Below are positions 53,118 through 62,261 of a stretch of DNA of 64,000 nucleotides, one piece after another (position 1 is the first letter of the stretch; each line of letters opens with the position of its first letter). The stretch comes from Symbiodinium natans (lineage: Eukaryota; Sar; Dinophyceae; Suessiales; Symbiodiniaceae), in contig CAJNDS010000879.1 in the NCBI GenBank assembly GCA_905221605.1, positions 721,559-785,558 of the forward strand, given 5' to 3'. The notes under the pieces are model-generated. The model made no database searches, was not told where the DNA came from, and worked only from the letters and a program-made list of their open reading frames with translations. Both the position numbers and the translations under genes were made by a program.

Positions 53118-56060
53118 TTGTGTCTAATGGTGCCGTATCGCGCTTTGGCGTCAGGACTCGAGCTCGATGCCTTCGCCTTGAGTGCCGCAGCAGCAACTTG
53201 CGACAGGGGCCGTCTCTGGAAGGCGAGGCAGAAGAAGCGAGCAGCGCAGCGACCCAGATCATGTCATCAGCGACAGGCAGTTTCCGCGCCCGTTAATCAT
53301 TAAGAGTCATGTTCACAGACAGCGGGAAAGGTGAATAGGCATTGCTGCGCAGCATTCTTGCAGGATGCCGTGGTGCTACTGGAACAAGCCGCGCATGGGA
53401 ATGTTTGTCCTGTGGCTGATATGGCGAGATGGCTTGCTTTTGGTTCGTGGGCATGTTCAGCAATCAATGCGCTGGCCTCAATGAAACGCCAAGTTGTGGA
53501 TGTGGTTCTGCGCAATGCGGCCGTGGGCGCGGGTGCAAAATGTGCCCAATGGCAGAGTGTGCTGCGGCTCATAGGCCTGATGGTGAGATGTTTTCCTTGG
53601 CTGACACTCATTCTGCAACGTGCTTACGCAGCACGTACATTCACATGTCGGTGTCGGTGTCTGTGTCCCACGTCTGTCCGTGTCTGTGAGTCTGTCTTCC
53701 TGTCTGTCTAGCTGTCTCTCTCTCTCTCTCTCCCTCTCTCTGTGTCTCTGTGTCTGTGTTGCACATTCAGCACGTGCGAGGCTTCCAGGCAGGAGATGAA
53801 CAAAGGCCTACAACAATCAGTGTCGGCCTGACAGTTTGTTTTGGCCTACGTGGGGCAAAGCAATACTCGTCCCATGACGCTGCATAATAAGGCTTCAATT
53901 CTGCAGCAGATGCCTGCAGCAAAGGGTCCCGCTGGGAGAGTTCTTTTTCCGTCACTGAAGTGCTTCTGAGGCTCGGCATCACTAGTGCTGTCATGGCTGG
54001 GGGAGTGGGCTCATAGATTGTTCCAAGACATTAGGAAACGATTACAATGAAAGGCTACTAAAGTGACCAGAGTTCCTAAATGTTTCTAAAGATTCGCAAG
54101 TGAAAGGGTAACATCATGTGTCTCGGTGCATCAAGCAGATCGTGCAATTTGAATCAATTTGATAGTTGAATTCGAACCTAAGTGAACGATACCTCACCTA
54201 TCCAACGCCATGAAGCCCCGGAAGGCGAGACAGTAGCTGACCCGTGTTCTGCCCCCAGACTGCAGGCTTGGAGGAGGCTTGAGGTCAGATTCTGTTCAGT
54301 TCAGGATCATGTCCAAAGCCTGAATCTCAGGCATAGACGCTTGCGTGCATCATCAACCACAGCAGGCTGGCTGTCCTGAGAAAGCACTGATGGTTGACAG
54401 GAGTTTATGGATGTTCTGGGGGCAGCACGCAGCAGGTACCCTCGTCGCCGCTGCAGAACGAGGATCGCAATGGCAGAAGGCGGTCGTCTGCTGCCATTCG
54501 AAACCAGAAGAGATTGTGAGCCTCAAGACCGAGCATAGTTTCAGGCCGCACTCGTGCCAGGCGCTGTCACTGATACAAGATGTGCCACACTTGCAAGTCA
54601 ACATCGTGGCCTTCAATGCAGTGCCTCGGGTGTGGTGGGAAAGCAATCCGACCTAGAGCAATCCCAGTACATTGTTCGATGCAGTTCGATTTTGTGCTGT
54701 CATTGTTTGCAAAGGTCTACAGACTTGCAGGCTTCAGCGTTCTAAGGTTTCGAGCGGGCTTCCTGGTTTGAGTTTTCGCACTGTGTCTATCCTCATCCGG
54801 CTATTCCATCCGAGTTGAACAGTTGAACCTTGTGTTGTCTCAAACTCTTTAAGCATCACTAGTTTTGTAATGGGATACGCATTCCTTGAGGCCAGTGCTA
54901 GGCACATTCGAATAAACCACAAGACGCTCCAGGTGCATTAGTCAGGGGTCAGGAGCTTTGTCTTACTGCTTTGACGTGTAAGGTGTTTCTGACCACACCT
55001 CGACGTATCAGACACTTCGTTCCTCATTGATGTTCCTTCTTTGCCGGTCAGTCAAGCTTCAAGTTAGGTGATTGCCAGCCGCGAAAATTGCATATGCCGT
55101 ACGCAAAGTGCTGCCATGACGAAGCTTGCGTCGCGCACGCCAAAATGCAGCATTCCAAGGCCATCGCGGCCATGGAACGAGTCTGCCAGTGGCAACGTGC
55201 TGCTGGGCATAGATGGTCAATGACACCGATGCACAGAGTGCCGAAAAAACACTAGTTCCCCCAGATACAGGTACCATGCAAGCACTTGTGCATGCAAGGC
55301 GGTGCTGCTTCTTTGGCAGTCTGCAAGAGAAGGTTTGGTGCCCACACTTCATACGATGAACACGGCATTGAGCGCTTGTGCTCGTGCTGGGAAGTGGCAG
55401 CTTTCCTTGACCTTGGTGGATATGGCGAAGCTCGGATAAGCTTTTGATTCGCACGCTTTGTGGGACAAGAAGCCTGTCGCTACATCAGGTATGAAAGTGC
55501 GTGCGTGCCCCTAAACCCTATGCTCTGCGCAGAGCATGCACAAGGATGCAGAAGCCAAGGAGCAGCTTGGGCATCCAGGTTGATACCATTAGCTGGAACT
55601 CCGTCCTCAGCGCCTGTGCTTGGACGCGGCAATGGGAGATGTGCTTGGCTGCCTGTCAGAACATGCGCAGAAAATGGTCAGCTCATGTGTCGATCATTGC
55701 AGCTTGAGCTTCACAAAGGCTTGCTTAAACCGCATGGAGCTCAAGAAGCTTGCCGCCGAGCTTTGTTTGCATGTTTCCCTTTGGTCGTAATGCCGAGTAG
55801 ATGCTCATTAGCGGCTGCGATGTGCGGCAATCGATCGCGACTTGATGTGCGCGCACGGTTGAGGATTGCATCTCATTTGCAGCCATTGTGGATTCGCTGC
55901 CATGTTGCTCAGCAAAATGCACTCGACAGCATTGACATGCATCACAAGCTGGACTGCGATTGTAGGAGGCCACTGGTGGTTGTGGCGTTCGTTTTGCCCA
56001 GGTTCTGAGCACGCCGGACAGAGTCATCTTGCTTCCGAGCTCCTTTCGCTGATGCAAGAG
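53118..56060 (+). CDS. Pentatricopeptide-repeat-like protein, spliced
   Basis: Dinoflagellates have large families of PPR proteins, generally RNA-binding factors in plastids or mitochondria. The recurring signature here is (N/A)AxxAxxxxxxWxxAL, about one per 35 residues, on separate exons: about 53150-53240 (GLELDAFALSAAAATCDRGR then LWKA); about 53487-53587 (VVDVVLRNAAVGAGAKCAQW); about 54421-54490 (GTLVAAAERGSQWQKAVVCC); about 54595-54630 (LQVNIVAFNAV); about 55150-55235 (HSKAIAAMERVCQWQRAAGH); about 55340-55440 (TLHTMNTALSACARAGKWQL); about 55575-55675 (IQVDTISWNSVLSACAWTRQ then WEMCL). A possible further helix is near 56005-56060 (GQSHLASELLSLMQEQ). The repeats are diverged and frames shift between them, so both a real intron-rich gene and a decaying copy are possible. 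No targeting sequence or start is assigned. Confidence 0.55.
53640..53762 (+). repeat. GTGTC / TC / TG microsatellite cluster
   Basis: GTGTCGGTGTCTGTGTC-type repeats passing into a (TC)n run around 53712-53745 and then TCTGTG units, inside an intron of the PPR-like gene. Confidence 0.8.
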
Positions 56061-56439
56061 CAGGCCACTTGCAGCCATTTACTAGCAGAGCACCACATGC
56101 GTAGCAGTTCCTCGCCAGTTCGCGTAAGTTGCTCGCCATTCGAAACCAACAGCAGCTCTAGTGGAATTTTAAAATTATGTAGAATTGGGAGACTGGGAGG
56201 CAGTTGAGTCCGATGCCGTCCTGGCCACTGCAAGCCTGAGTGGGCAAGCCAAAGCGGAGAGGCGACACAAACTGTGTCAAGTTACCTGCAGAGTTCAAGC
56301 TTTCCGATGCATTTGTCAGAGCCTTATGACCTGAGTGCTTTCCAGGTGGCAACATGCATGTCACACACTTCGCGAATCACTCGCGGCAGCATTTGCTCCT
56401 GACAAGGCCGGTTGCTAAGGGTGCGCGCAGCCGAGCGAG

Positions 56440-56558
56440 GAAGAGAGAAAGAGAGAGAGAGAGAGAGAGCAGCCGAATGACTCTGGGGACTTGCGCGCCC
56501 TCCGGGGCAGCTCTCCCTTCGGGGTGGGCTAAGCGTGCAGAGAGAGAGAGAGAGAGCA
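56440..56558 (+). repeat. GA microsatellites
   Basis: Two (GA)n runs at about 56445-56470 and 56538-56556, separated by unique sequence. Confidence 0.8.
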
Positions 56559-57100
56559 CGGCAGCGTTGTGAGGTTATGCTGGGTGCAGCTGCAGATGCT
56601 TGCGGCCGCTCTGGGCATCTTGTCAAATACGAATGTTGCAGCGGGGATGCCTATCCAAGAAACCAAATTGTCGGGTCAGCCTCCATGCAGCGACCGATGC
56701 ATATGCGGTACTAAAACCCCCTTGAAGGCTTTGGCAGAAGGCGCTGGTGCTGATCGGCGAAGCAGCCATGACGCTTTTCAGAGCAGCATCGGGAGCACAA
56801 GCTGTCCGGACTTGACATTCAAAATACACCTTGTGTGAAGAACGAAGGACACGTTCTAGGGAAAGGATTGCAAGGCCCAGTTGTCACATCATGGCATGCT
56901 GAGTGACTCTGGGCACTTGCCGAGGAACCTGCCGATAGCAAACTCAGTGCTGAACGTGGCCGTGCCCGCAACAAGTCATGCGACGGCATGCGAGCAGCCT
57001 GCTGCAGAACAAGTTTTTTTGCTTGCAGTTTGTGGCTTAAGCGCCGAAGCACCCCCCGCTTGGCCACCGGCCGCTAGCCGCTAGCCTCTCATAGTCGAAC

Positions 57101-57403
57101 ATGGGCTCCGGGGCCTCCGTCCAGTCGCTGCCCACTACCCATGTGAAGGCAGCAGCGGAAGCTGATGTCCCTGACGTCGCCTGCATTGTGTCCAGCCTGT
57201 CAACCGCAGAGCGACAGAAGCTGCAGCAGGCACTGAGCATCCTTGAAACGGAGGCGAGCTGCGAGGCAAACCGGGAGCCAAAGACGTCGCCGTACCCGTC
57301 GCTGTTGGGCGCTACGCGGCCCCCGCAACTTGCTGAGATGAGCATGACAAGCAAGGGCAGCAAGGGTGGTTATGGCGAACATTTGAGTGCAATGAATCAG
57401 TGA
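57101..57403 (+). CDS. Short protein or first exon with an N-myristoylation signal (100 aa)
   Basis: ATG at 57101 opens MGSGASVQSL, which fits the N-myristoyltransferase consensus (Gly2, Ser5/Ser6 region), so the product is probably membrane-anchored. Residues about 30-55 form an amphipathic helix (CIVSSLSTAERQKLQQALSI). MGSGxS starts followed by an Ala-rich segment and LSAExRxKLxxAL are a style I associate with dinoflagellate proteins, but I cannot name a family. The frame stops at 57401-57403. Because neighbouring genes are spliced, the true exon may end earlier and continue into 57.6-58.9 kb, where exon-like pieces occur (for example KDASWKQAVCFFADLIQV near 57750-57805 and GALAAALPALQRLRVEALRQ near 58240-58300). 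Confidence 0.45.
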   Translation: MGSGASVQSLPTTHVKAAAEADVPDVACIVSSLSTAERQKLQQALSILETEASCEANREPKTSPYPSLLGATRPPQLAEMSMTSKGSKGGYGEHLSAMNQ

Positions 57404-59750
57404 AAGGTCTCCCGGGGAGGCCCAATCAGAAGAGGCAGATCCATCGGAACAGCAAGCTTTCATTGGCTGCCAAGATTGGGCATGGCAAAACAGGTGATAT
57501 GCAAGAGCCAGAGTAGCGTTCCTCTGTACAGCCGGCGCTTGCAGGCATCTTTGAGAGTTGCAAGCAACCAACTTTCAAGCATTCTGTGTGACACGCGGAG
57601 GTACTAGAGTCAAGGGTCGCGTGATGTGATGAAAAGAACAGCCGTGCTGGTACTGTCTTCAGTCAATGCACGGGAAATGGTATGAAGACATTGTACTGAT
57701 TATGCTGATTATGCTGCTGCCTAGAGTCTGTAGCGTTTCGACCGAGGGCTTCACGAAGGACGCCTCGTGGAAGCAAGCGGTGTGCTTCTTTGCAGACCTC
57801 ATCCAGGTGCCAAGGGATGTGCGTAAAAGCAGTGCAATAAGTGCAGAATGTCTTGATTCTTGACTCTTCCGACTGTTGCCGTGCCATGCCGATGGGCAGC
57901 ATGTGAAGGTTTCGCTGCAGCCAGATCTTCTCTCTGTCAGCGCCCTCCTCGCAGCACGAGGGCCTTGGGCAGCCTCCCTCTACCAGGCGTTGTCACCTCA
58001 CACCTCAGCGTTTTGCTGCAAGAGCTGTGTGTAGCCAAGGGCCTATAGGACTTCGCTTGGCAAGCCCGAACTGCGCAGGTAGACACCCTGGGCATCACAG
58101 ACAGGGCGGATGAGATTTTCTATGAGGCACTGCTTGCACTTAGAATATGAGCCAGGAGCTGCCACGCGCTGTGAGGCCCTGTGAGGCATCATGAGCCCCA
58201 CGGAACTGAGTTTACTGAGGCGCTGCTGACCGCGATTTTCTCGCATGGGGCGCTAGCTGCTGCACTGCCGGCACTGCAGCGGCTCAGGGTGGAAGCGCTA
58301 CGACAATGGCGAAGGCCATGAAAGTGTCATGACAAGCGAGTCCGGAAGAGGCGAGTTTGAAGCACAGCATGGGTGCTGGGTGGGGGGAGGGGGGGGTTCA
58401 CTTTTGCGGAGCAGTGACTCCTACCCCCGCACGTCTTGACGTCTTTCGCGGTTGTCAGCTTTGAAGATGTACAGACGAAATGGACCCGTACATGATGTAG
58501 CAGCAGTCAAGAGCAGCTGAAGAGAAAGGAACACGAGGCATCAAAAGTAGCCACACCTGCGATGGCTGTGACGACCTATAGACCTAGACAGCACCTGACA
58601 TCCACCCCTGCAGAACTTCCGCAACAAGTCAGCCAGTGCCATGAGACGCTCCAGTACTGCTTTATTCCTTCGCTGGGGGCCCCGGGCTGCCGCATCCGAG
58701 AGGAACCGTTTGCCCGAGATGGTTGTGGCAGCTGACATCATCTATTGTGTCGCATTCACGGGACGGCTCTGCATTTACTCGTACCCGTGAAGAATGAAAA
58801 CATGGCTCCTGAGATTCGGTTGCCGTGCTTGGAGGAGCTATGGCACGGGTACGGTGGTTGCTGCTGGAGCCCTCGGTTTTGGATTTGGCTTGTCCGTCGC
58901 TTTCGCAGACTCGAGGCAGGGATGAAAGCGCGTGACATCTGCGGATGGCGACAAGCTCATGTTTTGCGTCGTTAGATCTTGAAGCTTTGGCGTAGCTGGC
59001 ATAATGACTCAACGTACAGGACATAAACATCAAGGTGCGCTACTAAGCTAGTGCATTCTGGCGCAGGGCGCCTAAAGCTCGACGAGTGCCTCCTTCCACG
59101 CCCCTGCCCAACAGGGTGCGAGCAGAACCTGCGAGCAAGCTTCCTGCAGATGGGACGAAAACACGGCACGAGCACTACTGTACAGGAATAGTGGGACAAC
59201 CCGGATCTATACAACAGCTCTTGTACCCAGGTACAACAGGAAACGGGGAGCGGGGATGGCCGCTGCTCAATGTAGCAGCGTGGACTGGGAGGCATTTCGA
59301 TCGAAGGGGACAGAGAAAGAAACTAGAAGACGATTGGCCCGAAAGCATCGATTTGCGGTGCGTTGAGTCTATGCACTTGACTCTGTGCGCTCGAGCTGTC
59401 TGCACTTGGACAAGTGTATGCACTTAAGTGTATGCACTTATATGGTTGCATACTCACTTGTATACTGCACTTGTATACTGGACGTGTATGCACTCGAACT
59501 GCATGGCCCTCAAGTGTGTTGAGTTGAATGCCATGCACTTGTGGTCAACTCTATACATTTCATTGGCATTCAATAGATCTGAAGTAAACGGACTTGAACT
59601 GTATGAACTTCACTTGCATGCACCCGACTCGGCTGCGCACGTCCTGTCAACGCGATGCTATGAAAGAAAGGACAAAAACATCTAACGCGAGAGCCGTCAG
59701 CCATGAGCATCATCGGCAGTCGCTCTGAAGTCCAAGCTCACACTCCAGAG
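57404..59750. other. Region with weak exon-like pieces
   Basis: Besides the pieces named for the preceding ORF, a frame near 58690-58750 reads NRLPEMVVAADIIYCVAF, reminiscent of the Asp-x-x-Tyr strand of class I methyltransferases, but it is too short to call. A hydrophobic Gly-rich frame near 58845-58900 reads GTVVAAGALGFGFGLSVAFA. A G-run is near 58381-58397. Confidence 0.3.
59405..59545 (+). repeat. Degenerate TGTATGCACTT repeats
   Basis: Variants of GTATGCACTT recur about eight times with changing spacing. The word TATGCACTT is the same as in the perfect 14-bp array at 61.63-61.81 kb. Confidence 0.6.
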
Positions 59751-59937
59751 CGCCTTTCAAAGAAAAAAGGACAGAAGAGCGAGGTTGGCAAGAAGACCTT
59801 GGAGCTTCAAAGAGCAGAGAAGCACAGTGAAATCTGACCGAAGTGAGTTTCGCACGCCAGGAATTAAATAACAATGAAATTTGCGATGTTTTCGCACGCT
59901 CGGCATTGGAGCACCATGTGATTTTGCGAAATCATTA

Positions 59938-60735
59938 ACCATGGTATTTGCGATGGTTTTGGAACCAGCGAATTCGGGGACCATGGTATTTGCCATGGTT
60001 TGGAACCAGCGAATTCGGGGACCATGGTATTTGCGATGCTTTTGGAGCCAGCGAATTCGGGGACCATGGCATTTGCGATGCTTTTGGAAGCAGCGAATTC
60101 GGGGACCATGGTATTTGCGATGCTTTTGGAACCAGCGAATTCGGGGACCATGGTATTTGCGATGGTTTTGGAAACAGCGAATTCGGGGACCATGGTATTT
60201 GCGATGGTTTTGGAAACAGCGAATTCGGGGACCATGGTATTTGCGATGCTTTTGGAAGCAGCGAATTCGGGGACCATGGTATTTGCCATGCGTTTGGAAC
60301 CAGCGAATTCGGGGACCATGGTATTTGCGATGGTTTTGGAACCAGCCACGGAAGCTCCTTGCGATGGTTTTGGAAACAGCGAATTCGGGGACCATGGTAT
60401 TTGCGATGCTTTTGGAAACAGCGAATTCGGGGACCATGGTATTTGCGATGCTTTTGGAAACAGCGAATTCGGGGACCATGGTATTTGCGATGCTTTTGGA
60501 ACCAGCGAATTCGGGGACCATGGTATTTGCGATGGTTTTGGAACCAGCCACGGAAGCTCCTTGCGATGGTTTTGGAAACAGCGAACTCGGGGACCATGGT
60601 ATTTGCGATGCTTTTGGAAGCAGCGAATTCGGGGACCATGGTATTTGCCATGCGTTTGGAACCAGCGAATTCGGGGACCATGGTATTTGCGATGGTTTTG
60701 GAAACAGCGAATTCGGGGACCATGGTATTTGCGAT
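59938..60735 (+). repeat. 42-bp satellite, 17 units, with two 34-bp insertions
   Basis: Unit begins GAATTCGGGGACCATGGT and continues TTTGCGATG then TTTTGGAA and CCAGC or ACAGC. Unit starts: 59970, 60011, 60053, 60095, 60137, 60179, 60221, 60263, 60305, 60381, 60423, 60465, 60507, 60583 (GAACTC variant), 60625, 60667 and 60709. Spacing is 42 bp except 41 after the first unit and 76 after the units at 60305 and 60507, where a 34-bp piece starting CACGGAAGCTCC is inserted. Forty-two is a multiple of three and no frame contains a stop, so all six frames are open across the array. Each unit carries GAATTC and CCATGG palindromes. Confidence 0.95.
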
Positions 60736-60746
60736 GCGGTGTTCAG

Positions 60747-60995
60747 CACGGAAGCTCCGGGTGTCCCCGGCGTACTATACGTCTGTACTAGAAAAAGTCG
60801 ACTTTCCAGCCACGGAAGCTCTGCGTGTCCGCGGCGTACTACGTTTGTACTACAAAAGTCGACTTTCTAGCACGGAAGCTCCGGGTGTCCCCGGCGTACT
60901 ATACGTCTGTACTACAAAAGTCGACTTTCCAGCCACGGAAGCTCCGCGTGTCCGCGGCGTCCCCGGCGTACTACGTCTGTACTACACAAGTCGAC
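60747..60995 (+). repeat. About 62-bp satellite, 4 units
   Basis: Units start with CACGGAAGCTC at 60747, 60811, 60871 and 60934 and end in AAGTCGACTTTCCAGC or a variant, so spacing is 60-64 bp. The start word CACGGAAGCTCC is the same as in the 34-bp insertions of the preceding 42-bp array. Confidence 0.9.
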
Positions 60996-60999
60996 AAAA

Positions 61000-61500
61000 A
61001 AACGCAAAAAACACTACGGTTTTCGCACCGCGACCACGCGAAAACCCGCAGAGGGGTTACGTTTGCATGTCAAGAAACGCAAAAACACGATGGTTTTGGC
61101 ACCGCGCCAACGCCGAAACCCGCAGAGGGGTTACGTTTGTATGTCACAAAATGCAAAAACACGACGGTTTTGGCACTGCGCCAACGCCGAAACCCGCAGA
61201 GGGTTGTCTGCGGCCACGAAAACAAGTACCAAACACGACGGTTTTAGCACCGCGACCCGGCGATTACCCGCAGAGGGTTGTCCGCGGACACAAAGAAACG
61301 TAAAAAAACGACGGTTTTAGCACCGCGACCACGCCGAAACCCGCAGAGGGTTGTCCGCGGACACAAAGAAACGTCAAAAAGCGACGGTTTTGGCACCGCG
61401 ACCACGCCGAAACCCGCACAGGGTTGTCCGCGCAAATCAAGAAACGTAAAAAAACGACGGTTTTAGCACCGCGACCATGCCGAAACCCGCAGAGGGTTGC
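61000..61500 (+). repeat. About 72-bp satellite, 7 units
   Basis: Core ACGGTTTTGGCACCGCG, followed by CCGAAACCCGCAGAGGG, recurs near 61015, 61090, 61162, 61238, 61310, 61383 and 61457. Later units add GTTGTCCGCGGACACAAAG. Several frames stay open on both strands. Confidence 0.9.
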
Positions 61501-61625
61501 AATCCCGATTGGCGATGTCAACCCAGCCCGCCGCCTTAGAAAGAGTAATTTTAATTTAGAAATCTAGGACTGGGTACGAAGGTCTACTAGATTCTACGTA
61601 AATCTCCTAATTTCTATTAACTTCT

Positions 61626-61806
61626 ACTTCACTCTATGCAATTCACTCTATGCACTTCACTCTATGCACTTCACTCTGTGCAATTCACACTATGCACTTC
61701 ACTCTATGCAATTCACTCTATGCAATTCACTCTATGCACTTCACTCTATGCACTTCACTGTATGCACTTCACTCTATGCACTTCACTCTATGCACTTCAC
61801 TCTATG
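61626..61806 (+). repeat. 14-bp tandem repeat (ACTCTATGCACTTC)
   Basis: About 12-13 near-perfect units with a few substitutions (AATTC for CACTTC, ACTGT, ACACT). Open frames across it are an artefact of the repeat. Confidence 0.92.
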
Positions 61807-62261
61807 TTGTTGGGTCAGAGGGCTCCGCACGGAAGAACCCTTCGCGATGCTTTCGGGAAAAGCTATAAGCTTCACATCCGGCAGCGCGCCAAAAACGATA
61901 CAACCATGCACAACCTGCCATGGACAAATACCTCCAGCAAAGAATCGTGATATATCCGGATGGCAACGTTGTCACAGGACGTGTTAAAGCGTAGCTGGGG
62001 CATTTTGAGCACAGCAGGCTGCGGGAGCGGGCTTTGCCTGGATCCGGCTTCCGTGTGTGCTGTGACGAGGCGGGCAAGCAGTACACGACAGCAAAGACAG
62101 CACAAGCACTGCTGGTACCAGTATGAATTTTGTTGCGGCTTGAGTACACCGTGGGCCACCACATCCTGCCGTGCTCCGTCAGGCTTTGAGCCCTGCTCAG
62201 CAGTCCTTGGCACAGGCACTTCGCGGCATCGCCGCCTTGCCGCAGAAACGGAAGTTGCGGC
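61807..62261. other. Spacer upstream of the D-lactate dehydrogenase
   Basis: No motif seen. An upstream first exon (targeting peptide) could lie here. Confidence 0.4.

Noticed and set aside
59757-60749. Long open frames on both strands (up to 451 codons) that would be called repeat-protein genes
   Set aside because: They are products of a stop-free 42-bp satellite; all six frames are open, so openness is no evidence for coding.
61636-61987. Three overlapping frames rich in Leu, Tyr, Ala and His
   Set aside because: They are translations of the 14-bp tandem repeat in three frames.
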